A stretch of DNA of 64,000 nt. Source: Pantoea sp. At-9b. Its GTDB lineage: Bacteria > Pseudomonadota > Gammaproteobacteria > Enterobacterales > Enterobacteriaceae. The stretch lies in contig NC_014837.1 of the NCBI RefSeq assembly GCF_000175935.2, forward strand, positions 3,162,001-3,226,000, written 5' to 3'. Below the pieces are notes generated by a model that was given only the letters and a program-made list of their open reading frames with translations, made no database searches and had not been told where the DNA came from. A program made the position numbers and the translations under genes. Positions 36,435 through 46,037 of this stretch are shown here, one piece after another (the first letter of the stretch is position 1; each line of letters opens with the position of its first letter).

Positions 36435-37206
36435 GATTATCCTGCTGCACGTTGTCGCTGCCAATGCCGCCAATAAAGGGTAAGCGTAGACGCAATGGGG
36501 TGAAATCCAGCCCCATATTCAACCCCAGAATATTGAGTTCAAATCCCTCTTCTGCACCAAGGGTGACACCCGCAATCCCCAGCACCGACACCTGAATGCC
36601 GCGTCCGGATGGCGGCAAGCCGATTGGACGCCACAACGGCCGATAATCTTTACCCACCGCGTTGGCGGGTAGATCCAGTTCCAGCGCAGGGACTTCACGG
36701 CCAATATGGGCGAGAAAGGTGTTACTGTTCGGCCCGGGCCAGGCGTGGTAAGTCTGCGGCCAGGGATAGGATTTAATTGCCGCTTCGATCTGCGGAATCA
36801 TCGCCTGCGCCGCCGCCCCGCGATGATCAACCAGCAATCTCGGACGCGCACCATACCAGTAACCATCCGGCAGATTGGCGTTGTGCCGCACTTTGTCGTC
36901 GCTGCCCCAGCTAATCACCTCATAGCGGTTGTAATGCGTCTCCCCGGCACGTTTAAAGATGATCCACGGATGTACCGCCACCGCCCCTTTCCAGCCATAA
37001 GTGGGGGCGGCATAGACCTGTACAATAGCTTGCGCAGCGTAGACACGCGGATCGGGCGCAATGCCAGCGGAATCACGCCGCGCTGACCACCAGCCACCGC
37101 GTTCGTTGGAGAGTGAGCCGCCATGCGTGGCCTGCGCCAGACTGGCAAATAGCGACAACAAAACGATGATAAAAACACCAATGGAAAACGCTTTGACAGT
37201 CAGCAT
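36424..37206 (-). CDS. Exported DUF3750 family protein
   Basis: This 260-residue protein has an N-terminal hydrophobic signal (about residues 3-25, ending ASLAQA). Family-like segments are WWSARRDSAGIAPDP, VQVYAAPTYGWKGAVAVHPW and HAWPGPNSNTFLAHIGREVP, which I recognise as DUF3750. No enzymatic role is established for it. A conserved His and Cys-free core hint at a hydrolase-like or binding fold, but that is speculation. The start is uncertain: ATG 37206 puts the signal at the N terminus, while ATG 37233 adds nine residues; neither has a good ribosome site. Confidence 0.75.
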   Translation of the reverse strand: MLTVKAFSIGVFIIVLLSLFASLAQATHGGSLSNERGGWWSARRDSAGIAPDPRVYAAQAIVQVYAAPTYGWKGAVAVHPWIIFKRAGETHYNRYEVISWGSDDKVRHNANLPDGYWYGARPRLLVDHRGAAAQAMIPQIEAAIKSYPWPQTYHAWPGPNSNTFLAHIGREVPALELDLPANAVGKDYRPLWRPIGLPPSGRGIQVSVLGIAGVTLGAEEGFELNILGLNMGLDFTPLRLRLPFIGGIGSDNVQQDNPPG

Positions 37207-37262
37207 GGCAACATCCGGCGAGAAAACAGGCATCTACCATAACCTGTCGCGCGCGCGCCTGC

Positions 37263-37355
37263 TTAACGTGGTGTGACTTTCGGGGTGCGTTTCAAAAAAC
37301 GCATCATGCACGGGCGGCGTTCAGAGGTAAATAACAGACGATTATCATCGGTCAT
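37263..37355 (-). CDS. Possible 30-residue basic small protein
   Basis: A 31-codon frame on the minus strand encodes a 30-residue, Arg/Lys-rich peptide (MTDDNRLLFTSERRPCMMRF, then LKRTPKVTPR). AAGAG lies just upstream of the ATG. It fills most of the gap between the LysR gene and the DUF3750 gene. I do not recognise the sequence. Codon content looks coding-like, but chance cannot be excluded. Confidence 0.3.
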   Translation of the reverse strand: MTDDNRLLFTSERRPCMMRFLKRTPKVTPR

Positions 37356-37384
37356 ATCTCTTAATTCCGACAGATGTGAGATGT

Positions 37385-38275
37385 TCAGACCGGGTAGCGG
37401 TTTTTTTCAGCCGCAGCGGTCGCCACCAACCAGTCACGGAAGCGACGGCTGATGCGCTGCAACACGGCTGACTCGTCCCAGACCAGGTAATAGGCGATGG
37501 GAGATGTCACCGCCACCTTGAGCGGATTCATTAACAAATTCTGAGCGAGTTCCTCACTGACCAGCGATTGGCGGATAAGCGCGATACCCCTTCCTGCCAG
37601 AGCCGCTTCAACGGCACCATTCGAATCAATAAATACCGGCCCTTTAGCGGTGTCGGCATCGTGGAAGCCCAGGGCGTGGAACCATAGTCCCCAGTCCAGA
37701 CGATGTTCGTCATGCAGCAGGGTGTAGCGCAGGATATCAGGCGGTGTCAGAGGCGTTGCCAGTAGCTGCGGACTGCATACCGGTATCAGTCGATCATGCA
37801 GCAGACACTCAACCTCCAGCCCTGGATAGTCGCCGGTGCCGTGGCGCACCGCAAAATCAATCCCCTCAGCCAGCAGATCCACCTTACGATTGGTGGTGCT
37901 GATCTGGACCTCCACGCCGGGATTGGCCTGTTCAAAAGCAGGCAGGCGCGGCAGCAGCCACTGCATAGCAAAGCCGCTGGTACAGCTGACCGTAATTTTA
38001 TTGCGTTTGCCTTCATCCATCAGCCGTTGCGTTGCTTCACTGATTTGGCTGAAGGCTGGACGAATCGCACGCAGATAAATCCGTCCCTCGGTGGTCAGCT
38101 CCAGGCGGCGCGGCACACGAAGAAACAGCCGGACATTTATACTTTCCTCCAGTTTGGCAATCTGCTGGCTGACCGCGCTGGGGGTGACACACAACTCTTC
38201 TGCCGCTTTCTTCATACTGAGCAGCCGGGCAGCCGATTCAAAGCACATCAGTGCGTAAAGTGGTGGGAGTTTCAT
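37385..38275 (-). CDS. LysR-family regulator (GcvA-like)
   Basis: This 296-residue regulator has an N-terminal winged helix (residues 5-64, with ESAARLLSMKKAAEELCVTP and SAVSQQIAKLEESINVRLF) and a periplasmic-binding-like effector domain (about 90-290, IDFAVRHGTGDYPGLEVECL). The pattern is that of the GcvA/AmpR subgroup. It is divergent from the EamA exporter gene, with a 112-bp shared promoter region, so it probably controls that exporter. The inducer is unknown. Divergent LysR-exporter pairs commonly respond to the exported metabolite; here that is inference. Confidence 0.92.
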   Translation of the reverse strand: MKLPPLYALMCFESAARLLSMKKAAEELCVTPSAVSQQIAKLEESINVRLFLRVPRRLELTTEGRIYLRAIRPAFSQISEATQRLMDEGKRNKITVSCTSGFAMQWLLPRLPAFEQANPGVEVQISTTNRKVDLLAEGIDFAVRHGTGDYPGLEVECLLHDRLIPVCSPQLLATPLTPPDILRYTLLHDEHRLDWGLWFHALGFHDADTAKGPVFIDSNGAVEAALAGRGIALIRQSLVSEELAQNLLMNPLKVAVTSPIAYYLVWDESAVLQRISRRFRDWLVATAAAEKNRYPV

Positions 38276-38387
38276 AGGTCTCCATAAATTAGAAAATCTA
38301 AATTCGTGAAGAAATCGTTGTTTGAAAACTCTTTATTAGTGTCGCAGTGTGACATTTACGATTAAGTTCAGCTAATGGAGTGATCAC

Positions 38388-39287
38388 ATGCGTATCCAGG
38401 ACTATACAAGACTGATTCTTCTGGCCGCAATCTGGGGGGCGAGTTTTCTGTTTATGCGTATTGCCGCGCCGCAGTTTGGGGCGATAAATACCGCCTTCCT
38501 GCGTGTCCTGTTTGGTTTTATCGGACTGGCGGTGATACTGCTGGTTCTGCGTTCCTCGTTTGATTTCGCCGGTAAACTACGCGCCGCCCTCATCCTCGGC
38601 GTGATCAATTCCGGCCTGCCATTTTTTATGTATTGTCTGGCGGCGAAATGGCTCCCGGCGGGTTACTCCGCCATCCTGAATGCGACGACGCCATTAATGG
38701 GGGCAGTCATTGGGGTGACGTTTTTCAGTGAAAAACTGACGGTACGTAAATGGATCGGCGTGATACTGGGACTGATTGGCATCACCGTTATCACCACGCT
38801 TGGCGAAAGCCATGCTGACAGCAACGTGCTGGCGGGCGTCGCAGCCTGTCTGGTGGCAACCGGCTGTTATGGACTGGCTGGCTTCCTGACGCGACGCTGG
38901 ATTTCCCAGCGCGGTGGCCTGGATGCCAAGACCGTCGCCTTTGGTAGCCAGATCGGCGCGACGTTATTTCTGCTGCCGTTTTTTGCCTTTTCTGTCGCGC
39001 ATGAACCAGACATTAACTGGCAGCAGCCGACCGTATGGGCCAGCGTGCTTGCTGTCGGTCTGATCTGTACCGCGCTGGCTTACATTCTGTATTTCCGCCT
39101 GATCGCCGATATCGGTCCGCTACGTTCGCTAACCGTCACTTTTTTGATCCCGCCTTTTGCCGTGCTGTGGGGTTATCTGGTGCTGGATGAGACGCTGTCC
39201 AGTGGCTTTGTGCTGGGCGCGGTGATGGTTTGTGTCGCGGTGTGGATGGTGGTGGGACCGGGCAAGAAGCAGACGCTGGAGAATTAA
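38388..39287 (+). CDS. EamA/DMT-family metabolite exporter
   Basis: This 299-residue inner-membrane protein has ten predicted membrane helices in two EamA repeats (about residues 8-140 and 150-290). Repeat landmarks are AAIWGASFLFMRIAAPQFG and LNATTPLMGAVIGVTFFSEK in the first half, and ALAYILYFRLIADIGPLRSL and PPFAVLWGYLVLDETLSSGF in the second. The family includes amino-acid and metabolite exporters such as RhtA and YdcZ relatives. AATGGAGTG precedes the ATG. It is divergent from a LysR gene, and a PanE-like reductase follows 71 bp downstream. Confidence 0.9.
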   Translation: MRIQDYTRLILLAAIWGASFLFMRIAAPQFGAINTAFLRVLFGFIGLAVILLVLRSSFDFAGKLRAALILGVINSGLPFFMYCLAAKWLPAGYSAILNATTPLMGAVIGVTFFSEKLTVRKWIGVILGLIGITVITTLGESHADSNVLAGVAACLVATGCYGLAGFLTRRWISQRGGLDAKTVAFGSQIGATLFLLPFFAFSVAHEPDINWQQPTVWASVLAVGLICTALAYILYFRLIADIGPLRSLTVTFLIPPFAVLWGYLVLDETLSSGFVLGAVMVCVAVWMVVGPGKKQTLEN

Positions 39288-39358
39288 TAGCCTGCTACGT
39301 TATTCTGTCATCATTACCATGCAGTATGGGCGACCATAAAATTCATAAAAAGGTAATC

Positions 39359-40255
39359 ATGATGAAAAACGCAAATCCCACTGTTGCGCTGATTGGCCCC
39401 GGCGCTATTGGCACCACCATTGCGGCTGCGCTGCATGAAGTGGGCCGCACACCGATGATTTTTGGTCGCACGGCACATGCCAGGCTGGAACTGCGTCACG
39501 ACGAGGGCAAGATTATTGTGCCCGGCCCCGTGTACACCAACCCTGCGGAAGTACCCGCCCCTTTCGATTTGGTTTTTGTTGCAGTCAAAACCACCCAGAT
39601 TACAGACACCGCCCCCTGGCTGACTGCGCTGTGCGATAAACAGACGGTGGTCTGCGCACTACAAAACGGTGTTGAACAGCAAGCCCAACTGGCACCCTTT
39701 GTCTCAGGTGCCACGGTTCTCCCTTCGGTGGTGTGGTTCCCTGCACAACGTGAACCGGACGCCTCGGTGTGGCTGCGCGCCAAACCGCGCCTGACCCTAC
39801 CGGATACGCCGCAAACCGACCTGGTGCTGACGGCGTTACGCGATACGCGTTGCCAGGTGGATGTCTCGGACGATTTTAAAACGATTGCCTGGCGTAAGCT
39901 GCTCCAGAACGCCGTCGCCGGATTGATGGTACTGGCAAATCGTCGTGCGGGCATGTTTTCACGCCCTGATATTACCGGACTGGCACTGGCCTATTTGCGC
40001 GAATGCCTGACGGTCGCTCGCGCCGAAGGGGCTAATCTGAGCGATGCCGTGCCACAGGAAATTGTTGATGGCTTCCATCGTGCCCCTGCGGATTTAGGCA
40101 CCTCGATTCTGGCCGATCGCCAGGCCGATCGCCCGCTGGAATGGGATATCCGCAACGGCGTGGTACAGCGTTATGGCCGTACCCACGGTATTGCAACCCC
40201 GATTAGCGATGTTGTGGTGCCGCTGCTGGCAGCGGGCAGTGATGGGCCGGGCTGA
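39359..40255 (+). CDS. Ketopantoate reductase-like oxidoreductase (PanE/ApbA family)
   Basis: This 298-residue protein has the NADPH-binding VALIGPGAIGTTIAAALHE at its N terminus (GxGxxG), VAVKTTQ and the catalytic Lys region (WRKLLQNAVAGLMVLAN), and a C-terminal helical domain with APADLGTSILADRQADRPLEWD. This is the PanE/ApbA fold that reduces 2-dehydropantoate, but some members are other keto-acid reductases, and the usual panE lies elsewhere in Enterobacterales, so the substrate is open. AGG five bases before the ATG at 39359 decides the start. It is convergent with guaA. Confidence 0.83.
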   Translation: MMKNANPTVALIGPGAIGTTIAAALHEVGRTPMIFGRTAHARLELRHDEGKIIVPGPVYTNPAEVPAPFDLVFVAVKTTQITDTAPWLTALCDKQTVVCALQNGVEQQAQLAPFVSGATVLPSVVWFPAQREPDASVWLRAKPRLTLPDTPQTDLVLTALRDTRCQVDVSDDFKTIAWRKLLQNAVAGLMVLANRRAGMFSRPDITGLALAYLRECLTVARAEGANLSDAVPQEIVDGFHRAPADLGTSILADRQADRPLEWDIRNGVVQRYGRTHGIATPISDVVVPLLAAGSDGPG

Positions 40256-40261
40256 AAAAAC

Positions 40262-40286
40262 AAAAAAGCCCGCACGGATGCGGGCT
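40262..40286 (-). terminator. Rho-independent terminator after guaA
   Basis: On the minus strand, AGCCCGCATCCGTGCGGGCT is followed by TTTTTTG. It lies about 29 bp beyond the guaA stop and ends guaBA. The opposite strand has a weaker T-run and may end the convergent gene. Confidence 0.9.
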
Positions 40287-40314
40287 TAATGTATTTATTC
40301 CACTGAAGCAGGAA

Positions 40315-41895
40315 TTATTCCCACTCAATGGTGGCCGGCGGCTTACCAGAAATATCGTAAACCACGCGTGAAATACCGTTCACTTCGTTGATGATGCGGT
40401 TGGAAACACGGCCCAGGAAGTCATACGGCAGGTGCGCCCAATGTGCGGTCATAAAGTCGATAGTTTCGACGGCACGCAGTGATACCACCCAATCGTATTT
40501 ACGACCATCGCCCATCACGCCAACCGAACGAACCGGCAGGAATACGGTGAACGCCTGGCTGACCTTGTTGTACAGGTCAGCTTTATGCAGTTCTTCGATG
40601 AAGATGGCATCGGCGCGACGCAGCAGGTCACAATACTCTTTCTTCACTTCGCCCAGCACACGCACGCCAAGACCCGGACCCGGGAACGGATGACGGTATA
40701 GCATGGCGTATGGCAAGCCCAGTTCCAGACCGATTTTGCGCACTTCGTCTTTGAACAGCTCTTTCAGCGGCTCAACCAAGCCCAGCTTCATCTCTTTCGG
40801 CAGGCCACCCACGTTATGGTGCGACTTGATCACGTGCGCTTTGCCGGTGGCAGAAGCCGCAGACTCGATCACGTCCGGATAGATGGTGCCCTGTGCCAGC
40901 CATTTCACGTCAGTCAGTTTGCCCGCTTCTTCGTCGAAGACTTCAACAAAGACGCGACCGATGATTTTACGTTTGGCTTCTGGATCGTTTTCACCTGCCA
41001 GCGCTTCAAGGAAGCGTGCTTCCGCCGCAACGTGGACAATGTTCAGACCGAAATGGTCACCAAACATCTCCAGCACCTGCTCGGCTTCGTTCAGACGCAG
41101 CAGGCCGTTGTCGACGAACACACAGGTCAGACGGTCGCCAATGGCGCGGTGCAGCAGCATTGCGGTAACAGAAGAATCCACGCCGCCAGACAGGCCGAGG
41201 ATCACTTTGTCTTCGCCAACCTGCTCGCGAATACGCTCAACCGCATCCTCGATGATTTTTGCCGGGGTCCACAGCGCTTCACAGCCGCAGATATCGCGCA
41301 CAAAGCGCTCCAGCATACGCAGGCCCTGACGGGTGTGCGTCACTTCCGGGTGGAACTGCACGCCGTAGAAACGCTTCTCTTCGTTCGCCATGATGGCAAA
41401 CGGACAGGTTTCGGTGCTGGCGACGGTGACGAAATCAGCCGGGATGGCGGTCACTTTGTCACCGTGGCTCATCCACACGTCCAGCAGCGGTTTGCCGGCA
41501 TCGCTGATGGCATCTTCGATGTCACGAATCAGCGCGCTCGGGGTTTTCACTTCAACCTGCGCATAACCAAACTCACGTTCGGTGGAGCCTTCAACTTTAC
41601 CACCGAGTTGCATCGCCATGGTCTGCATGCCGTAGCACACGCCCAGCACCGGCACACCCGCGTTGAAGACGTATTCCGGCGCGCGCGGGCTGTTCAGTTC
41701 AGTGGTACTTTCCGGGCCGCCAGAAAGAATGATGCCGTTCGGGTTGAACTGACGAATTTGCTCTTCGGTGACATCCCACGCCCAGAGTTCGCAGTAGACG
41801 CCCAGCTCACGCACGCGGCGCGCGACCAGTTGCGTATACTGAGAACCAAAATCGAGGATCAAAATGCGATGTTTATGAATATTTTCAGTCGTCAT
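40315..41895 (-). CDS. guaA: GMP synthase (glutamine-hydrolysing)
   Basis: GuaA aminates XMP to GMP using glutamine and ATP. The 526-residue protein has an N-terminal class I glutamine amidotransferase (catalytic Cys87 in [11 protein letters not shown], plus the His-Glu of [10 protein letters not shown]), the ATP pyrophosphatase loop LSGGVDSSV, and the C-terminal dimerisation domain ending [20 protein letters not shown]. It follows guaB by 72 bp; a terminator-like hairpin sits in the gap. PurR control is inherited from the guaB promoter. Confidence 0.98.
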   Translation of the reverse strand: MTTENIHKHRILILDFGSQYTQLVARRVRELGVYCELWAWDVTEEQIRQFNPNGIILSGGPESTTELNSPRAPEYVFNAGVPVLGVCYGMQTMAMQLGGKVEGSTEREFGYAQVEVKTPSALIRDIEDAISDAGKPLLDVWMSHGDKVTAIPADFVTVASTETCPFAIMANEEKRFYGVQFHPEVTHTRQGLRMLERFVRDICGCEALWTPAKIIEDAVERIREQVGEDKVILGLSGGVDSSVTAMLLHRAIGDRLTCVFVDNGLLRLNEAEQVLEMFGDHFGLNIVHVAAEARFLEALAGENDPEAKRKIIGRVFVEVFDEEAGKLTDVKWLAQGTIYPDVIESAASATGKAHVIKSHHNVGGLPKEMKLGLVEPLKELFKDEVRKIGLELGLPYAMLYRHPFPGPGLGVRVLGEVKKEYCDLLRRADAIFIEELHKADLYNKVSQAFTVFLPVRSVGVMGDGRKYDWVVSLRAVETIDFMTAHWAHLPYDFLGRVSNRIINEVNGISRVVYDISGKPPATIEWE

Positions 41896-41925
41896 TGCGG
41901 CGTTTCCATTGGGATGGACTTAATA

Positions 41926-41952
41926 ATAAAAGCGCCCGGCGAAAGCCGGGCG
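41926..41952 (-). terminator. Terminator-like hairpin between guaB and guaA
   Basis: On the minus strand, CGCCCGGC-TTTC-GCCGGGCG forms a stable 8-bp stem followed by CTTTTATTATT. It lies in the 72-bp intercistronic gap and is probably a partial attenuator or mRNA stabiliser, since guaA has no other evident promoter. Confidence 0.55.
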
Positions 41953-41967
41953 GTAAATCTTACGGGA

Positions 41968-43434
41968 TTATGAACCCAAGCGGTAGTTCGGCGACTCTTT
42001 GGTGATGGTCACGTCATGGACGTGGCTTTCCTGAATGCCCGCGCCGCTGATGCGCACAAATTCTGCCTTGGTGCGCAGATCATCGATGGTTGGGCAACCG
42101 GTCAGACCCATACAAGAGCGCAGGCCACCCATCTGCTGATGTACGATCTCTTTCAGGCGGCCTTTGTAGGCGACGCGACCTTCAATACCTTCCGGCACCA
42201 GTTTGTCGGCGGCGTTATCGGTCTGGAAGTAACGGTCAGAAGAACCTTTGGACATCGCGCCCAGTGAACCCATACCGCGGTAAGATTTGAATGAACGGCC
42301 CTGGTACAGCTCGATTTCACCCGGCGATTCTTCGGTACCAGCCAGCATAGAACCGACCATTACGGCTGCTGCACCCGCCGCGATGGCTTTAGCGATGTCA
42401 CCTGAGAAGCGGATACCGCCATCGGCGATCACCGGAATGCCAGTGCCTTCCAGCGCTTCCACTGCGTCAGAAACCGCTGTGATCTGCGGTACACCAACGC
42501 CGGTCACGATACGGGTAGTACAGATAGAGCCAGGACCGATACCCACTTTCACCGCACTCACACCCGCTTGTGCCAGCGCCAGCGCACCGGCACCGGTCGC
42601 GACGTTACCGCCGATGATCTCGAGGTCTGGGTATTTCGCACGGGTTTCACGGATACGTTGCAGTACGCCTTCAGAATGACCGTGTGAGGAGTCGATCAGC
42701 AGTACGTCCACGCCTGCCGCAACCAGCGCGTCAACACGCTCTTCGTTACCGGCACCGGCACCTACTGCTGCACCAACACGCAGACGGCCCTGCGCATCTT
42801 TACAGGCGTTCGGTTTACGTTCGGCTTTCTGGAAATCTTTAACGGTGATCATGCCCAGCAGGTGGAAACTATCGTCAACCACCAGTGCTTTCTCAACGCG
42901 TTTTTCGTGCATTTTCTGCAACACGATGTCACGGGCTTCACCCTCTTTCACCGTAACCAGACGCTCTTTCGGTGTCATCACCGCAGAAACCGGCTGGCTC
43001 AAGTCGGTCACGAAACGCACGTCACGACCGGTGATGATGCCCACCAGCTCGTTGTCGGCGTTGACCACCGGGTAACCGGCAAAACCGTTACGCTCGGTCA
43101 GTTCTTTCACTTCCGCCAGGGTGGTGGTCGGCAGCACGGTTTGTGGCTCGGTAACCACGCCGCTTTCATGTTTCTTCACCTTGCGAACTTCATCCGCCTG
43201 GCGCTCAATTGACATGTTTTTGTGGATAAAGCCCAGACCACCTTCCTGTGCCAGCGCGATCGCCAAACCGGCTTCGGTCACAGTGTCCATAGCAGCAGAA
43301 AGCATTGGAATGTTAAGACGAATGTTTTTCGTCAGTTGGGTGCTGAGATCGGCCGTGTTAGGCAGAACGGTAGAATGAGCAGGAACGAGCAGAACGTCGT
43401 CAAATGTGAGTGCTTCTTTAGCGATTCGTAGCAT
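41968..43434 (-). CDS. guaB: IMP dehydrogenase
   Basis: GuaB oxidises IMP to XMP with NAD+, the first step to GMP. The 488-residue length equals E. coli GuaB. The catalytic Cys305 is in [12 protein letters not shown], two CBS domains occupy about 95-205, and the flap residues are in [20 protein letters not shown]. It is the first gene of guaBA, with a TATAAT promoter and a PurR-like box upstream, and is divergent from xseA. Confidence 0.98.
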   Translation of the reverse strand: MLRIAKEALTFDDVLLVPAHSTVLPNTADLSTQLTKNIRLNIPMLSAAMDTVTEAGLAIALAQEGGLGFIHKNMSIERQADEVRKVKKHESGVVTEPQTVLPTTTLAEVKELTERNGFAGYPVVNADNELVGIITGRDVRFVTDLSQPVSAVMTPKERLVTVKEGEARDIVLQKMHEKRVEKALVVDDSFHLLGMITVKDFQKAERKPNACKDAQGRLRVGAAVGAGAGNEERVDALVAAGVDVLLIDSSHGHSEGVLQRIRETRAKYPDLEIIGGNVATGAGALALAQAGVSAVKVGIGPGSICTTRIVTGVGVPQITAVSDAVEALEGTGIPVIADGGIRFSGDIAKAIAAGAAAVMVGSMLAGTEESPGEIELYQGRSFKSYRGMGSLGAMSKGSSDRYFQTDNAADKLVPEGIEGRVAYKGRLKEIVHQQMGGLRSCMGLTGCPTIDDLRTKAEFVRISGAGIQESHVHDVTITKESPNYRLGS

Positions 43435-43486
43435 GGCAATATCTCAACCTGGGGGTGAATGAGAACAGATAAAATATTGCCGCGGC

Positions 43487-43512
43487 ATTATACAGGCCGA
43501 AATCGGTTGCCT
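43487..43512 (-). promoter_or_regulatory. guaBA promoter with PurR-like box
   Basis: A perfect TATAAT (-10) reads on the minus strand at 43492-43487, 53 bp from the guaB start. The sequence CCGAAATCGGTTGCCT at 43497-43512 matches PurR operators at 11 of 16 positions and covers the -35 region. An A/T-rich stretch further upstream may be an UP element. Confidence 0.55.
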
Positions 43513-43604
43513 CCAGTGTTTTTTTAGAAAAACTCTTGATCCCCTGTACCAGCCATGTAGTATCGGTTAATTAACCCTCTGATTTGATATTTGATCTCCA
43601 TCAC

Positions 43605-44963
43605 ATGTCGCTACCGCCAACCGCCAATATTTTTACTGTCAGCCGCCTGAATACCACGGTGCGTCAACTGCTGGAAAATGAAATGGGCCTGGTGTGGCTC
43701 AGTGCTGAAATCTCCAACTTTACCCAACCTGCATCCGGTCACTGGTACTTCACCCTGAAGGATGACGGAGCACAGGTACGTTGTGCCATGTTCCGCAACA
43801 GCAACCGCCGGGTGGCCTTCCGGCCTCAGCACGGACAACAGGTGTTGGTACGGGCCAGCATCACGCTGTACGAACCGCGTGGCGACTATCAGCTGATTAT
43901 CGAAAGCATGCACCCGGCCGGAGAAGGCCTGTTGCAACAGCAGTTTGAGCAGCTGAAAACCCGGCTGGCGGCAGAGGGCTTGTTTGACCAACAATTTAAA
44001 CAACCCTTGCCAGATCCGGCGCGCCAGGTGGGGGTCATTACCTCGGCAACTGGCGCAGCGTTGCACGACGTGTTGCGCGTATTGCATCGTCGCGATCCTT
44101 CCCTGCCGGTGGTGATCTACCCCACGGCGGTACAGGGCGTGGATGCGCCTGCCGCCATCGTGCGCGCCATTGAACTGGCCAACTTGCGTGATGAATGTGA
44201 TGTGCTGATTGTCGGACGCGGTGGCGGTTCACTGGAAGATTTATGGAGTTTTAACGACGAACGGGTAGCTCGCGCCATTTTTGCCAGCCGCCTGCCGATT
44301 GTCAGCGCGGTCGGGCATGAAACTGATGTCACCATCGCCGATTTTGTCGCTGACCTGCGCGCCCCCACCCCCTCCGCTGCCGCCGAGTTGGTAAGCCGTA
44401 ATCAGTTGGAGTTGCTGCGTCGTCTGCAATCCCAGCAGCAGCGGCTGGAAATGGCGATGGATTACTATCTGGCACAACAGCAACGTCGCTACACGCGCAT
44501 CCTGCATCGTCTACAGCAGCAACACCCGCAACTGCGGCTGGCGCGTCAGCACACCGCTCTGCTGCAATTGCAGCAGAAATTGCACGAGGCAATGGATCAA
44601 CGTCTGCGTAGCGCCAATCGTCAGCAGGATCGCCTGCTACAGCGCCTTAACGTGCAGCAGCCACAGCCGCGTATTTTGCGTGCCCAGCAGCAGCTACAGC
44701 AGTGGCAATATCGGTTGCAACAAGGCATGCAGAATCAGCTGAATCAACATCGTCAGCGCTTTGGTACCCTGGCAGCCCAACTGGAAGGGGTCAGCCCGTT
44801 GGCGACGCTGGCGCGCGGTTTTAGCGTCACCACCGATACTCAGGGCCATGTGGTGAAAAAAATGCAGCAAGTGAGTAAGGGCGACCTGCTACGCACCCGG
44901 CTGGATGATGGTTGGGTGGAAAGTGAAGTGACCGCTCTCACCCCGCGTAAATCCGCACGATAA
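43605..44963 (+). CDS. xseA: Exodeoxyribonuclease VII large subunit
   Basis: XseA is the large subunit of ExoVII, a processive single-strand DNA nuclease. The 452-residue product starts [16 protein letters not shown] and has an OB-fold (about 8-100), the nuclease core ([58 protein letters not shown]) and a long Gln-rich coiled-coil region (about 270-400). The ATG at 43605 matches the family start better than the ATG at 43584. The stop codon TAA lies inside a GCGCGAT repeat unit, so the repeat set the C terminus. Confidence 0.95.
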   Translation: MSLPPTANIFTVSRLNTTVRQLLENEMGLVWLSAEISNFTQPASGHWYFTLKDDGAQVRCAMFRNSNRRVAFRPQHGQQVLVRASITLYEPRGDYQLIIESMHPAGEGLLQQQFEQLKTRLAAEGLFDQQFKQPLPDPARQVGVITSATGAALHDVLRVLHRRDPSLPVVIYPTAVQGVDAPAAIVRAIELANLRDECDVLIVGRGGGSLEDLWSFNDERVARAIFASRLPIVSAVGHETDVTIADFVADLRAPTPSAAAELVSRNQLELLRRLQSQQQRLEMAMDYYLAQQQRRYTRILHRLQQQHPQLRLARQHTALLQLQQKLHEAMDQRLRSANRQQDRLLQRLNVQQPQPRILRAQQQLQQWQYRLQQGMQNQLNQHRQRFGTLAAQLEGVSPLATLARGFSVTTDTQGHVVKKMQQVSKGDLLRTRLDDGWVESEVTALTPRKSAR

Positions 44964-44974
44964 ATCGCGCTGCT
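44955..44974. repeat. GCGCGAT repeat, half unit overlapping the xseA stop
   Basis: GCACGATAAATCGCGCTGCT is a single slightly degenerate unit of the repeat family. The xseA stop TAA (44961-44963) falls inside it. Confidence 0.65.
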
Positions 44975-45023
44975 GTCAGTTGGCCTATACTTTCTGGCAC
45001 ATTCATCTGCCAGGGAGTCTGGT

Positions 45024-46037
45024 ATGCCTTACAGCGTGATTCCTCCTTACATCCTGCGCAACATCATTGCGCATGGCTCCGGCCCTCAGCAGGATTATGC
45101 CCGCCGTACCCTGACCCATGTGCAGCATCTGATGGCCGAACATCAGCACACCGCATCTCCCAACAGCGCCGCTACCCCAGGTCAGGTGGTGCGTGCCATT
45201 TACGATGCCGAACAGACGCAGAATCTACCCGGCACCTTGATTCGTCAGGAAGGCCAGCCCGGCAACGGTGATGTGGCCGCAGAAGAAGCCTGGAACTACC
45301 TTGGCGTCACTTACGATTTCTACTGGCAAGTCTATCAGCGCAACTCACTGGATAATAAAGGGTTGAAGCTGGACGGTACCGTGCATTACGGCAAGGCTTA
45401 CCAGAACGCCTTCTGGAACGGCCAGCAAATGGTATTTGGCGACGGTGATGGTGAGATCTTTAATCGCTTCACCATCGCCATCGATGTGGTGGCGCATGAA
45501 CTGACCCATGGCGTAACCGAGAGCGAAGCCGGGCTGGTTTACTTTTCACAGTCGGGCGCGCTGAATGAGTCGATGTCGGATGTGTTTGGATCGCTGGTGA
45601 AACAATTTAACCGGCAACAAACTGCCGATCAGGCCGACTGGATCATTGGCGAAGGGCTGCTGGCAAAAGGGATCAACGGGCGTGGCTTGCGCTCCATGTC
45701 AGCGCCCGGCACCGCCTACAACGATCCGATGCTGGGTAAAGATCCGCAACCCGCGGATATGGCCCATTACATCGAAACCCGCGATGATAACGGTGGCGTG
45801 CACCTCAATTCCGGCATCCCCAACCGCGCATTTTATCTCGCAGCCAAAACGCTGGGCGGCTTTGCCTGGGAACTGGCAGGTCAGGCATGGTACGACACGC
45901 TGTGCGATCACAGCCTGCCGCAGGATGCCAATTTCAGCACCTTTGCCGGCTTCACCATCCAGCATGCCAGCAAGCGTTTTAATCGCTCCGTGGCGGATGC
46001 GATTCAATCTGCCTGGCAGCAAGTAGGTGTATCGTGA
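45024..46037 (+). CDS. Protealysin-like M4 zinc metallopeptidase
   Basis: This 337-residue thermolysin-family protease lacks a signal peptide and has the short propeptide of protealysins: MPYSVIPPYILRNI at the N terminus, including the PPL-type motif. Zinc ligands are His158 and His162 of HELTH and Glu182 of GALNESMSDVFG; substrate residues are in DDNGGVHLNSGIPNRAFY. Length matches Serratia protealysin (341). A GTG-started inhibitor gene overlaps its stop. Protealysins are cytoplasmic or weakly secreted; Serratia relatives cleave actin during invasion. It is an accessory insertion between xseA and der. Confidence 0.92.
   Translation: MPYSVIPPYILRNIIAHGSGPQQDYARRTLTHVQHLMAEHQHTASPNSAATPGQVVRAIYDAEQTQNLPGTLIRQEGQPGNGDVAAEEAWNYLGVTYDFYWQVYQRNSLDNKGLKLDGTVHYGKAYQNAFWNGQQMVFGDGDGEIFNRFTIAIDVVAHELTHGVTESEAGLVYFSQSGALNESMSDVFGSLVKQFNRQQTADQADWIIGEGLLAKGINGRGLRSMSAPGTAYNDPMLGKDPQPADMAHYIETRDDNGGVHLNSGIPNRAFYLAAKTLGGFAWELAGQAWYDTLCDHSLPQDANFSTFAGFTIQHASKRFNRSVADAIQSAWQQVGVS

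Noticed and set aside
40816..41973. 385-codon open frame on the plus strand opposite guaA
   Set aside because: It is the antisense shadow of guaA, with His/Phe/Arg-rich composition and no recognisable domain.
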